Counted from the stretch's first letter, positions 46,088-58,951 are shown. The stretch: DNA of 64,000 bases from Allantophomopsis cytisporea (GCA_024752435.1 CP103023.1:682001-746000); one strand, 5' to 3'. Notes: generated by a model from the sequence alone, not told the origin. Numbers and translations are program-made.

Positions 46088-46987
46088 CTATTCTTTATCC
46101 GAGTCAATCTTATTTGGCGGTTCTTCTGTAGCAATCTCGAGTTGTCCTCGAAGTCGAACTTTAGTTATCTTTGTATTTCCTAGATTCTCTCTAAAGTCGA
46201 GGACATTATCAATAGGTAACTGTCTAGGAGTAGGCAGGAGACCTAGTAGTATTTCGGGGATTTGTACATCGTCTAGCAGCACCGATTTTCTAAGGTAGAA
46301 TAATAGTAACCATAGAATAAAGTCTTTTACTAACAACGCCAAGGAACTCTATATATACGATGGTAGCTCCTTCTTTTCTGATTGTTGTCGCTAAAAACTG
46401 TATTCGATGTAACTCTAGTCTAGAAACATTGTAGATCTTCCGTTGTAGAGATCTTTAAAATTAATATTGAGCAGGCCAAGGCAATAGTTGTATAAGCGCT
46501 TATTAAGTCTTTGAAGACCAACAATAGTATAATTACTCTGCTTTATATATATGTTGAAATTTAGAGCGTTGGATAATAATCGAAGACTAAGAAGCAAGTT
46601 ACAGGCTATATATATATTAGGCTCGAAGACGTCTGTCTTTTGTACAACGATATACCCTAGGGAACTTAGATTGAATTGTATACAAATAATGTCTCTCGAG
46701 TTGGTAAGACTAGCTTCTTAGATAGTAGAGGAATTGATAGAGGACAGCTTAAAAAGGCTTGAGATCTCTAAGCGTTTAAACAGAAGAGGTTGCTTGTCTT
46801 CTTCTAAGAATGTATAAAGCAAAAATATCAATAGAACTTCTTTTTTGCAGGAATAAATATTAGCTCCAATAGATACAACAAGAGAGAAGTAGATGTAGAT
46901 ATATTCTGTTTCTAGTTCGATGCCGACCTTTATAAAAAAGCTTGTTGTTTGTTTATTTGTAAAGGAACAAAAACCTAGTATAGACAT
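46088..46987 (-). pseudogene. Unidentified decayed minus-strand gene
   Basis: Three consecutive minus-strand open patches in related order: MSILGFCSFTNKQTTSFFIK (from 46987), LRLLSNALNFNIYIKQSNYT with LQRLNKRLYNYCLGLLNINF (46597-46415), and LLVKDFILWLLLFYLRKSVL with IPEILLGLLPTPRQLPIDN (46342-46088). They are linked by short stop-containing stretches, one of which reads TMFLD*SYIE where TGG would fit. This is a longer and less damaged coding trace than most of the block, so it may be a host gene or an element's own gene. No domain recognised. Confidence 0.4.
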
Positions 46988-47252
46988 CCTTTTCTTTATA
47001 TCGGTCTATTCTGCAAGAATTTGCTTATATATAAGGTTTTGTATTTTCTTGAATAATATTATAATATCTGTAAACAATTAGCAATAAACAGAGTTAAGAA
47101 GAATTATAAAGGAAAATAGTTGCTCCTACAAAATATAGGTTGGACTTGCCTGCCCAAGCTAAGATAGAAAGCAGCTTTAACTCTTAGTACAATTCGAGTC
47201 GTATACTATTGAAATTTTGTACTACTCGAGTAGAGAAAAACAAAAGTAGAAG

Positions 47253-47586
47253 CCGATAGTTGATTGCTAGAGAACTAGGCTACTACAAAGCTTGTATAAA
47301 AGTAAATTATATACAAGTTAATACTAGATAACTATACTACTATATACAAACCAAGGGAGCAGTTCCGTGCCCTCGAACCTCGAGCTTTAGAATTAAAAAA
47401 AAAAGAAGAAAAGGATGTAAAGGCAGGAATAAAATTATAGTAGTAATTCCGATGGTTGATTGAGAGAGAATCAAACTACTACAGAGCTTGTATAAAAGTA
47501 AATTATATACAAGTTAATACTAGATAACTATACTACTACATACAAACTAGGGGAGTAGTTTTATACCCTCGAACCTAGAGTCCTAG
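47253..47586. repeat. Direct repeat, two units about 138 bases long, 196 apart
   Basis: 47253-47390 and 47449-47586 share CCGATAGTTGATT-like starts, then GCTTGTATAAAAGTAAATTA and TACAAGTTAATACTAGATAA, and the end CCCTCGAACCT. Differences are nearly all transitions (GGGAGCAGTTCCGTGCCC against GGGAGTAGTTTTATACCC). The AT-rich gap between them holds an A/G-rich run. Confidence 0.7.
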
Positions 47587-50500
47587 AGATATTGCAAAGA
47601 TAATAGAAAATAAAGAGGATAACAATATAGGATAGATATAGAGATAGAGACAGGAATAGGTAAGTTAAGGTCGGAAATAGTATAAATATATCGGAATATA
47701 GTACTGTTTGAATATAAACTTGCTTAGGTAAAGATAATAACTATCCGAAGCTAAAAAATCTTTGTAGTACTAGTATATAAAACTCTAATACATAGTCTAG
47801 TTGCTAACCCAATCTATTTTGCCTAGTAGCCTATATATTAGTAGTTGTTAGAATTCGCGATGTACCTTTTATAGTAATTATATAGTACCCTAGTACATTA
47901 AGCGAAACGCTTCTAACGGCAGCAAATAGAATATAATAATAAAAACAATATAGACTACTTGTACTAACTACTATTTACAATAGATATTTACAATAGATTA
48001 TCTCTACTTCTAAAACTTAGTAGACCTATATAAGTTAACTAGTTGCGACAAAATTATTCTCGTCTGTTAAGTTTTAGTAAGACCGATACTACTACTTTCC
48101 CAACTCCTAATTTCGCTAGGCATCAATATATCGACTTATATTGTACTTATATAGTTGAAGGGTCTAATTAAGAAGACCAGCAAATTAAAACTTAGGCTTT
48201 TAACCGCGAACCAACAACTAAGCAGTAGAAAAATATATATAACTTAAGCCGGACATTATTAGAGAGGGCAAAAGATCTATAGGATGATATTTAATCTTGT
48301 TACAAATCGCGGATAGATTAAGTATAGGATCGGAGCTAGGCCTATCGTTCGAGCGCGTAGAAGATAAGAACAAATCTTCTTACAACAGGCAATTTAAAGA
48401 AGGCAATTTTTACAAAGATGCTTGTCAATATATTTGTATATCCCAAGGTTTTACAATACATTACTAAAGAAAAGAAGAAACAAATAGTATTTAATTGCAA
48501 GAAATCCACGTCTATCCGAGACTTGAACTATAACGGAGTAATTTTATAGGCTATTGCTTTTCTATCTTTAGTCTAGACTGCAGATAAAATAGGCGTCGAT
48601 GTATTTCAATGTCTTCTCAACAATATAGAGCCCGGCCCGGTCTAATAGCCTCCGACAATTCTAGAGACTTTATATAACTTAATGTACAACGAGGATACTT
48701 TGCAAAGGTCTATTAAATTCCGTAGGTTTGTCGAAAGTAAGTTAAATAGATAGAATGACTGCTGTTAGAGACTTATTATATATCTAGATTTCAATAAACT
48801 ATTACAAAGCAACCTAGTAAATACCAACAAGAAGCAGAAATTCGATTTGGAACCGCTAGGAGACTAAAAAGGGGTATAAAACGATCGTTGAACATTCGTT
48901 AAACATTGCTAACGGATATAACAGAAGTAAAGCATATTTTGGGAAATTTACTATATAATGAGATATAGACAAAATACCTAAGCCATTTAGAACTGCAATT
49001 TTAAATAGCCGAATGTAAGAATTGGAAAGAAGTCAAAACTTTAAAGAGACGGAATGTTGGGCGATTTTGTTCTTTAAAAAGGAGAGTTAAGACGTTTCTT
49101 TTACAATCTAATATAGTCTTAATCAAGCATACCTACTTAGCAATTTCTTCAATACAAAGTTTATTAGTGCTTCCTAAACCTCAAAATATATACTCCTATC
49201 TCTAATATAGCAAGTAAATCCTGCTGGTATTATTAACTGTTGATATTCTGTAGTAGAGATATTGTTGTCGATATACGTTTTTACATTATTCGTTTCCTAG
49301 TTGACAATTCGTATATATCGGCCTTTAAAATGTATAGTCCTTTTTTTAGCATAGTCTAGTAGAAACTAGTAGCTTAGAATATATTCTTCGCACCCTTTGA
49401 AAGCTTCCTCGCCTTTCTATACCTTAGGTGTATATTAGCTAGAAGAACTCTATATAAGTAGATAAGAAGTATCTGACCGCTATAAATATAAGTAAGTTTG
49501 TAGGTAGCCTATATTGGATATAAGTATAGATATAACTACTAGCAGCTTAAAGACTTATACGTTTTAATCGTAATATATATCGAGTACAAGGTAAAGTACA
49601 AAGTATAACAATCAAAGGTAAAGACAGATAAGATATACAAAGTTGGTCTAGGTCTGTTAAACATTAGGTTGCTCGGTAATCTGTCTGACGATAGTAAAGT
49701 ATAAAAATAACTATATAATTAGCTTAGTACCTTTGTAGTCGCTGCTTAGAATTGGGTACTAGGCACTTATTTTCTAGCCTGTAATTTAGCGCTCCTGCTT
49801 TTGGCGACAGAAGAACATTTACATTTAGGACGTAGTCTATACGCCTTAGTTTACTTTAAAGGTGCTCTCTTTTAGTTTTTGTCTTCTAATAATCTACGCT
49901 TGGTATTTTATACTAGCTAAATTATCCTACTATAATAGACTTGTCTATCATTATATAATTTGTAATATATAACTCGAATACAGCTCCTAAGCTTAGCTCG
50001 TACAATTGGATTATAAAAAAGAGGCTCGATTGCAGTTGATTATTTGTAGCTTTAAAATTCTAGAGGGTTAAGTAATAAGCTTGTTTTGAACATCAGTTTA
50101 ACAGGCCTTTAAATGCTGTCTTAAAAGGACTAGTACGATTGTAATAATCAACGATCGCTTTAATATAAAGAGGATAGCAAAACGGTCAATGAAAATAAGT
50201 CTTTACTATATACTTTACAGATCTGACGCTATAGATTAATCAACTGCGTAATTGGCAGACAAAAACGAGAGTACTAGAACGAGTTTATCTGTCTTCTTGG
50301 TACAGAAATTAAGAAGTAAGTTATAGATTGAAAACTACAAAGGATAAGTACAAGTTTTACAGAGTCGTACTACAATACCGGTAATTTGAAAGAAGAAAAA
50401 AATCCTAGTACCTCCTTTTATCCTTGCTGATGTATATTCGATATTTAAGTTATACTTACTCTATTAGTATTAGGAAGATATTTGTATCTTTGAGTTTTCT

Positions 50501-50672
50501 TTTGAGTTTTCTTTTAACTTGCTCTCTAAGTTATATATAAGTTGGCCAGCATATAAAACAGTATATTAATATACTATCTTCAGAAGTATATAAAGGGTTC
50601 TACCGCCTACTCTCTTAACTCTCTATTACAAGTATTTTTATATACCCTATTCTATATCTTTGCTTCCTAAAA

Positions 50673-51130
50673 ATGTCAATACAAGCTATAGCTGAACTTT
50701 TTGTTTAGTTGTCTAGTATAGAGTACAACTACTAGTATCAGTTCGATTTTGTCTAGGAACTAAGGTTAGCTAAGTAGATTGCTATATCGCTTTAAAGACT
50801 TGAAAGAAGCCTCTAAGCTGTTTTAGAATACTTGTATATACGAAATCAACTACCTCAATATATTTTACAACTAACCTTTAGCTTTGATAATAAATTTGAG
50901 CTCGAGATGTTTATCGAAGAGGCTCTAGATATCTACCTATCTATAAAAAGTATATACCTCTGTCTAAATAGGCCTGAAGAACTAGATCTAGACTTTTTAG
51001 GGCTAAGCTTCTTACAATAGTTTACCAACAAAGTTAAATCCTAGAAGGACTTTATTCTAAATCTTACTAATATCGAAATCGAATTAGTAAGTACGATCTA
51101 AGAAACAAGCAAGAAGAGCAGCGACTTTCG
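50673..51130 (+). pseudogene. Unidentified decayed plus-strand gene
   Basis: From the ATG at 50673: MSIQAIAELFV, then after a TAG LSSIEYNY, LRLAK, and an open stretch 50832-51020 (LEYLYIRNQLPQYILQLTF, FELEMFIEEALDIYLSIKS, YLCLNRPEELDLDFLGLSFL). The stops sit where Gln fits well, so about 130 residues of a single frame can be followed. It ends in a Lys/Ser-rich stretch. No domain recognised; a solo LTR follows about 170 bases downstream. Confidence 0.4.
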
Positions 51131-51303
51131 ATAAAACTAAAGATTCTAGTAATAATAACCTTTTGAACTAACAGGGTTATATAACAGGATATATATTACG
51201 ACTTCGGATTTACCTATATCGACGCCAACAATAATTACTAGATCTACTAGGGCATCGACATTGCTATAGAGAAGAACTTGCCTTATTTACTTTAGACGTT
51301 AGG

Positions 51304-51701
51304 TATTATAGCCCTATACTACGGTCTACAGTACAACAACTAGAAAAAGCTACAACAAGGTTACATGTTAGAAAGTTATAGGCTACATAAGTTATATGAT
51401 AGATAGTTGGGATAGTCCGGGATAGTTAGGCGTTCCTAACTATCCTACTTCCCTAGAGCAGGAAGCAACTATATAAATCTCTGTATTTCCTTAGTAGATA
51501 GGAGCTTCGTACTTTCCTTCAATCAATACTGTTACCTACCTTTACCTATACCTTTGCCAGAGTATTAAGTTACGTGCTTCGATACCAACAGCAACTACTT
51601 AGTTTTACTAGAGAGCTTCTACCTCTTTGTATATCGTGCTAGTATATACAACTGCTGAAAAGCCTATGCTTTGCTACCTACCTAGCAGCAAAGACGTAAC
51701 A
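51304..51701 (+). mobile_element. Solo LTR of the same retrotransposon family
   Basis: 398 bases, TATTATAGCC...GACGTAACA, matching the clean LTR along its whole length. No internal element sequence follows on either side. The flanking pentamers are TTAGG (51299-51303) and TCAAG (51702-51706). These would be identical if the original TCAGG had suffered one C-to-T on one side and one G-to-A on the other. A solo LTR arises by recombination between the two LTRs of a full element. Confidence 0.88.
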
Positions 51702-54700
51702 TCAAGTTGATATTGCTATTAAACGTTCGGTAGTAAGTCTTTTTATCTATACGTTAGCAATAGATATACAGAGTTATATCTAGAACAAAGCATTCGATTA
51801 CAAAGTTCGAAAAGCCTGTATTCTTAGAGAGTAGTATAACAAGGTTTAGATAAGAGAGGTCGCTTTAGAGTAGGATCTTGTTATTAAGATATTGCTAGGA
51901 TTATCGAAGGGATTCTCTAAAATTAGTAGTTTTCTGTATGTTCAGATATATACTAATTACTATCTTATTTACTTCGTTGCTTTCGTACTTAATTGTTGTA
52001 TAGCCTCCGTTTTGTTATTATAGTTTGTATTTTACTAGCTCTACTTCATTTGACTATTTATACAGAAAACGTTATATTCTATAAAATGTATAAAAAATCC
52101 TCTTTTAACATCCTACGACAACTAGTTAGACGATAGTATTTCGATAGTTGTATATAGTATTAAACAGAATTTGCATATCATTGATTCTTTACAGATACTA
52201 TAACGAAAAGTTACGATAGTACTTCTTTTATATTGTAAAGAAGCTTAATCCAATTGCCTTCTCGGATATATTATTACTTTGCCTTGCTATACACTAGATC
52301 TGTACTATATCAAAAACCAAGGCTTCTAATAGCTTGTATGCTTTTTACAATTTGCAAGTAATACCTAGACTAACCTACACTTATAACCTTTTTTTATAAC
52401 TAAAATATGTCTGTATCCCGAAAGATTGCGTACTTTTTATACAAAATTGTAGAATTGTATACTATCAAAGCTATATTATAAAAAAGCAGTCGCCTAGACA
52501 GCTAGTACAACTAGTAGAACCTTATAATGTAAAAAGATACTTATTGGCTTTCCTGCTCAGAATATCGAGATATTTTACTATATAACTTTACCTAAGGCTA
52601 AATTTACCAAAGAATAGATATAGAGAACTGGTTTTTCCTAGTAGGGTTGCTATAGAACTTTAATTCTGGCTAGGAAGAGTATTGTACAGATTATATATAT
52701 CTGTAATAAAGCAAATATTAAAGCAACTACAATATAGTAGAATATATAAGAGAAGAGAGGTTGTAAATGCTAATTTACTATATCTTCCTACTATAGAAAG
52801 CCTTCAAACTCCTAGCGTTGTAGAGAGACAAAGATTGTATTATTAGCTTAAAACTCTCTAGAAAGGACTTTAAAAGTATACAATCAGGCTTTTTATCTTT
52901 TCTTGTTGCTATTACGAAAATTTACTCAAACATTAATTACAAAGGTTTCTTATATCATTCAATATTATTATATATAAACAGGCTCATCTATATAAGATTT
53001 GGCTAAGTCCCTATATATTTCCTTTATTGGTACAAGGTAACCGACATTCAAAGTAGAGAGGTATAAAATCAACATTCTATATAAGCTGCCGGTAGTAGCA
53101 TTAATAACCTAAAATCTAGAGTCTCTAGGTTCTTTTGCAAGTTAGCTAGTTTATCTTGAATATAGAGGTCTTTTATTACTATATTTACTCTTAAGTTTTA
53201 CACTCTAACTAAAGAATAGTAATACAGAGTTATCTACTAACCTAGTACTAATGCCTTTAATTGTACCTCGTCTTGTTTGAATAAATACCCTTCCTGTAAG
53301 TTGATTTTCTTCTATGTCTTCGACGAAAAGATTCTGAATTCGATTAGAGGTATAATACTCGAAGTCTGTAGCCTCTAAAAGAGCCCAATCGTATTTTAGA
53401 TCGCTTGCTATAGCTCTAACTTCTGCCCGCATTGATTTACTACTTTGACAAACAGAGTCGATATATAATGGTTCTATAAATATAGTAGCTATTAATTTGT
53501 CTAGATACTTTGTCGGCACTTTAATACGCCGGAAGATATCTAAGAATCTCGATTGAAAACCAACTTGTACTAGAAGAACTTGGCATTCTTAGAAAATATT
53601 AGTAGCAGTAAGACTATAAAACTTGCTACAAAAGTTTATAATACTACTAAGCGTCCTACGACGATAAAATCCAACAACAACTAAATCTATACTGCAAAGC
53701 CTAGAATTTACTGGTCGGGAATACAGAATATAGCATCTTTAGACGTACTTTTACATTTTGATAGTAGGAATTGATAGTTTTAAGAAGTTTGTTGCTGTTT
53801 GGGGGGCTAGCTTTAATATTCTTTCTCTACTTGAAATTCCAAGTAAAAAGAAGAATAAAAGGAAAGGAGTCGAAGAAAAGAGTCGAATATAGTAATTGTA
53901 ACATTGAAAAAGAACAGACTACCTACAACCTTCGAGTAAACAATCAATATTACAGGTGCCTTTTAATACTTCTGTTAGTATTGCCTATATTCCCGCCAAA
54001 TATAACTATTTTTGTCCTGCTTTGTATTAGTTGTCTATATATACCAACTAAAATGTTTATACAGGTCTACTAAATTTTGAAGCAGAGATTATTTTGTCGT
54101 GTTTAACTAATTTATACAGGTCTACTAAGTTTTGAGGCAGAGATTATTTTGTCGTGCCTAACTAATTTATATAGGTCTACTAAGTTTTAAAGCAGAGATT
54201 ATTTTGTCGTACCTAACTAATTTATACAAGTCTACTAAGTTTTGAGGTAGAGATTATTTTGTCGTATCTAACTAATTTATACAGGTCTACTAAGTTTTAA
54301 GAGCAGAAAAGTACTTCGAAGGTATTTACAGATATACTTCGTACTCTAATGTATTTAGTTAAATCGTAACAAATTGAATTACAGTTGTAGTTGAGGGGTA
54401 TTTTTCATTAGTACAAAAACTTCTGTCGTATATATTATATTTTGCCTATATTTGCGTTCTTGTGTAATTTTCGCATTTTATACAAAAACTACAATCTATA
54501 TAATTAAATTTGTTCCTATAGGAAAACAGTATGTACAAGCAGTCTAAAGTAAAAGTAATCAATAAATTGTCTAAAAAATAACTTGACAATATATTTAGTC
54601 CCTCTATCAAACCTTGCCTTCTTTCTAACTAACGTTTAATATAACATTCAATAATCTTTTCAATCTCAAACCCCTATATATCTTTTAACTACCTCTATAG

Positions 54701-55468
54701 GTATAAATCCTTATTTCTCCAACAAATCTATTGAAATTGATATCCCTTAAGTATAAGTAATATTTAAAAACTAGTATAAAATATATATATATATAATATA
54801 TACTAATATAAGGTTAGCTAGCTATACTGCTAAAAGTCAAGAGAATTTAAACATTTGCCTGCCCAATGTACTTTTGTAAGTACACTTCCGGTAATCAATT
54901 GACTTTGTTTGTATTTAATATCTTCTTTTGTATATAGTTCTATATAACAATATTGAAGGGTTATCTAGGTTACAAGCAGTATAAACAACAATATATAACT
55001 AGTATACTTGTAAAACCGACTTTACCATCTTACTTTGAACAATAGACTAAACCAATATATTTCTTACCTAGTTCTAGCTTTATAAGCCTACATCCGAATG
55101 GAACTTCAGAGGCTATTTTGATAGTAAATGCCAGAGAGTAATACAATTTAGTAATATATTCTTTTTATTCTTACAATAGGAAGAGTCTATACTTATTTTG
55201 CTATAGAGTTACACTCTATATTGTGCAGACTAGTCAATCTTCAATACAGACGAATTACTTGGGTTTTGTTTTTATACCAATCAAAGCAAAAGCTAACCTC
55301 TTTATTTACTAAATTACAGTAATAATATACCTAGCTCCTAAAATAAAGATATTAGACAGTTTACTGCCGCTTAGATTAGAAGGAAGTTTCGTCGTCTCTA
55401 GATTCTTTATTCGAAGGAAATATCGAAGGGTTCTTTATACCTTGTACGATCAAACTTTTCGAAGAAGG
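51702..55468. repeat. TA-rich, RIP-damaged block (right part)
   Basis: No intact gene. A 104-codon minus-strand frame at 53205-53519 (MPTKYLDKLIATIFIEPLYI, RIQNLFVEDIEENQLTGRVF, TRRGTIKGISTRLVDNSVL) is the longest protein-like patch. A 100-codon plus-strand frame at 53771-54073 encodes a hydrophobic start (SLLLFGGLALIFFLYLKF), a Lys/Arg-rich middle and a second hydrophobic part. Neither has a recognised family. A 55-base minisatellite lies at 54056-54306. Confidence 0.55.
54056..54306 (+). repeat. 55-bp minisatellite, about 4.5 copies
   Basis: Units begin at 54061, 54116, 54171, 54226 and 54281 (partial), an exact 55-base period. The core is ACAGGTCTACTAAGTTTTGA then GCAGAGATTATTTTGTCGTG and TAACTAATTTAT. 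The units differ almost only by C/T and G/A (GTCGTGTTTAAC, GTCGTGCCTAAC, GTCGTACCTAAC, GTCGTATCTAAC), so mutation followed duplication. The constant period without indels suggests fairly recent amplification. Confidence 0.92.
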
Positions 55469-58320
55469 TGTTATAGCCCTATACTACAGTCTACGAGTAC
55501 AACAACTAGAGAAGGCTACAACAAGGTTATATATCAGAAAGTCACGGGCTATATAAGTTATATGATGGATAGTTGGAATAGTCGGGATAGTTGGGCGTTC
55601 TTAACTATCCTACTATTCTCTAGAGTAGGAAGCAACTATATAGATCTCTGTATTTCCTTAGTAGATAAAAGCTTTGTACTCAACTTCAATCAATACTTTG
55701 TTACCTACTTTTGCCTATACCTTTGTTAGAGTATTAAGTTATATACTTCGATACCAATAGCAACTACTTAGTTTTACTAGAGAGCCTCTACTTCTTTGTA
55801 TATCGTACTAGTATATACAACCGCTGAGAAAGCCTATGCTTTACTACCTACCTAGTAGCAAAGACGTAATATATTAAGTACTACTATAGAAGACCAGCTT
55901 ATATTACATAAGATGTCTACTACTAGCAATACCCCGAGGGCTATACCAAGGCCAACTTCTACTACAACGACTGCCTTTTAGATTAGTTGCCGGGAGTATA
56001 TACTTTATAGCTGCCGCCGTTAAAATCAACATACTTAACTTGTTCTATAGAGAACGCAAGCTTAAAGCCTTCTTAACTTAGTTGGACCTATACTTCGGAT
56101 TTAATATTACTTAGTTTCCAACTCCTAGAGATATAGTGCTATACGCTTCATCTTATATAAGAGGACTAGTATTCGACCAGTTTGAAACTATGTCAGGGAT
56201 TTTCTAGATAACTGCAATGACGAAGATATAATAGACGACGATGCCTGTAACATCTTCAACAACTACAAAGAGTTTCGCCGAATGATTAAGCGAACTTTCG
56301 GAGACATCGACGAAGAACGTACTGTAGAGAGATACTTGCAAGGACTAACCCAGAGGATTAACAGCAAACTATACTACAGAGTTTCAATAGTATTCTACTC
56401 GAACTAAATAGAATAACGATGTATTTACGGCCTAGTTCTTACAAAGGACTAAAGGAATTAGTCAAAGACGATATAGTACAAGGCAATTGACCTAATAACC
56501 TACAGACCGAGACTGCTATGTATCGACAACCGACAGTATAAGTATAGCCTAGAAAAGAAAGGTAGCTATCGAACCTGCACTATAGCAAACCCAAGTACTA
56601 ATATACTTAGAAACTATACTATAGACCTATACCTATAGAGTTGGATACAACTCACCAAATAGTTAAAAAAAGACTACTCTTGCTACAAGATAGAGATTAC
56701 CGTATGAAGAATAACCTATGTTTATGCTGTAGAACCCTAGGATATAAGGCACGAGAATACAAGAAAGCATTAAGAAGAATTTATCTAACAAAAGATTCAA
56801 TCGAGGGAAACTAAAACACCTTAATACAACATTTCAAGAAATATCACGAGCTCGAACTAGGAAGCCCAGCAACGCTAGATTATAAAACAGAATTTTAGAC
56901 AAGATGTTATAAAGACGACTGTAGCATTCACCTACCAAACAAAATACGCTAGATACTTCCCTAGTCAACAAAAAATGCGTAGATACAGAGATGTATCTAC
57001 CGACGACGAACCCGATGTAATTAGCTACTACGACGAGCATACTAATACCGATAGTAGATCGCCTAGTCCTAGTAACCAAAATAGTTAGATTGTAGTAGAA
57101 CTAGGCGATGCAGTTGTAGTTAAGGGACAAAAAACCCGACGAAGGGCCTAAAACTACTACAAGCCTTAAAGCGCTTGATCTAGAAGAGACAAGCAATATA
57201 CTGAATCTATACTACTCAGAATACAAGTAGAAACTTGCTATTTGACGTACTACACTAGCAAACTCGCGTACAAGCAACTTAAGACAGCCCGATCAAGACT
57301 CGAGAAAATATTGATGACCTCCGGTAATTACTAAGGATAACCTACCTGAATTATAGTAGGCAGGACATTAAAAACTCTATTAGAGGAGCTGTAATAATAC
57401 TTATATATAGTGTATACGCAAACAAAAACAAAAGGATACTTTAATCCAACAGGATATCGATATAGTAGTCTAGAAACGCCGCCAACAACGCATAAAGAAG
57501 AAGGTCGACAATATCGCAAATATAGTCAACCTACGTTCCGACATAACGGATGACGAATAGAAGAATATAGGGGAACACTTACCAACTCGAGAAGGAAAGA
57601 GGTAATAGACTAGTAGGATGTATTAGAAATAGAGCAACTAGTATAAGAACGACTGGACCAAAAAGAGTAAGAATACCGCGAATATAGTAACCTCTAAGAA
57701 GATTCGGAAAACTAGATGGTTCTCTTAACCGTAGGCTAGTTAGAGAACCTAATCTAAAAACACTCCTTCTACAAGTAGAGAAGGTTTATTTGTACGGAAC
57801 GTAGTATACTGCACATTTAAACGTCCGGTACAGATAAACGGACATTGTACTGAAGCTATAGTAGATTCAAGTGCATCAGGAAATTTCGTATCTACGAAAT
57901 TCGTGAAGAAATACGACTTACCTACGAGAGATATGCAAGTCTATATCAACTGCACTTAGTTGATGAAACCCTATATCTAATAGATGGGTACGAGCAGATA
58001 TACCTTCTACTATTCCTTGTATACAACTATTACGAAGAACTAGCATTGGATATCGTTGCGATCCTACGTTACAACATTATCCTAGGACTTCCATGGTTGA
58101 AGAATATAACCCGAAGATTGATTGGAATATATATACGGTCAATCTAGAAGCACAAATACAATGTGCTATTTAAATTACGACGACCTGTTATAATCAATGC
58201 AATCGATTATAAAGTTTGCAGGAAATTCGCAAGAACAATCTTTTACCTATGCTATATACTATAGAAGGGTAATACTCTTAAACAAGTACAAGGAATTTGA
58301 GAAGCTCTTTAGCAAAGAGA
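55469..58320 (+). mobile_element. 3'-truncated, RIP-mutated copy of the retrotransposon (copy C)
   Basis: A 5' LTR at 55469-55871 (403 bases, TGTTATAGCC...GACGTAATA) is followed by gag and the start of pol, co-linear with the clean copy. Readable marks are the capsid region (NNYKEFRRMIKRTFGDIDEE near 56260-56320), the knuckle trace near 56730 and the protease trace DSSASGNFVS near 57866. The match stops within pol, at the EFEKLFSKE position just before the reverse transcriptase. Sequence of a different kind (LINE RNase H fragment) begins there. Reverse transcriptase, integrase and the 3' LTR are missing. Besides transitions, this copy has many one-base deletions relative to both other copies, so it is probably the oldest. 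The exact 3' limit is uncertain by about 20 bases. Confidence 0.85.
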
Positions 58321-58321
58321 A

Positions 58322-58501
58322 AAGCTAACCCTAAGGGCTATTATAGAAGTAGTAGAATAGGCTAAGACGATACTTAGGTTCTCTACCGGTATATAAAAAG
58401 TTATAATATACTTAGATAATATATCGGTGCTCTAAGCAGTTACTAAACCGAGATATTAGAGTAGTTAGTCCTTTATTCGACAAATTGCTAAGACGATGTA
58501 G
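58322..58501 (+). mobile_element. Fragment of a non-LTR element (RNase H region)
   Basis: One frame, with stops at Gln/Trp positions, reads LRAIIEVVE, AKTILRFSTGI, KVIIYLDNISVL, AVTKPRY and SFIRQIAKTM. The order matches the RNase H domain of Tad/I-type LINE elements, including the D-N/S-x-S/A motif (YLDNISVL). It lies between truncated copy C and the insertion point of copy D. Copy D has therefore inserted into this older fragment, or the fragment was joined to copy C before that. Confidence 0.55.
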
Positions 58502-58506
58502 AAGAG

Positions 58507-58909
58507 TGTTACAGCCCTGTACTACGGTCTACGATCACAACAACTAGAGAAGGCTGTAACAGGGTCACATGTCGGAAAAGTCACGGGCTACATGAGTCAC
58601 GTGATGGATAGTTGGGATAGTCGGGATAGTCGGGCGTTCCTAACTATCCTACTATTCCCCAGAGCAGGAAACAACTATATAGATCTCTGTATTCCCTTAG
58701 TAGATAGGAGCTTCGTGCTCAACTTCAATCAATACTTTGTTACCCACCTTTGCCCACACCTTTGCCAGAGTATTAAGTTACGTGCTTCGATACCAACAGC
58801 AACCACTTAGTTTCACTGGAGAGCCCCTACCTCTTCGTATATCGTGCCAGTATATACAACCGCTGAGAAGCCTGTGCTTTGCCACCTACCCAGCAGCAAG
58901 GACGTAACA
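58507..58909 (+). repeat. 5' LTR of copy D
   Basis: 403 bases with the terminal inverted hexamer TGTTAC...GTAACA. It contains an internal direct motif (GGGATAGTCGGGATAGTCGGG) near 58615-58635. It is the best reference for the LTRs of copies A and C and the solo LTR. Transcription should start within it, but no TATA box can be assigned with confidence. Confidence 0.92.
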
Positions 58910-58951
58910 CATTGAGCACCGCCATAAGAGGACCGGCTCACATCACGCAAG

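Larger units (their letters stand above)
44897..51303. repeat. TA-rich, RIP-damaged block (middle part)
   Basis: Same texture as 29-38 kb. Short open frames survive here and there without recognisable domains, apart from the separately listed minus-strand remnant (46088-46987), the direct repeat (47253-47586) and the plus-strand remnant (50673-51130). Positions 48000-50600 contain protein-like words but no family I can name. Confidence 0.65.

Noticed and set aside
29000..58500. Possible CRISPR-like or centromere-like repeats in the AT-rich block
   Set aside because: The regular array at 54056-54306 has no unique spacers. AT-richness here is explained by transposon relics with transition damage, and nothing in sequence alone shows a centromere.
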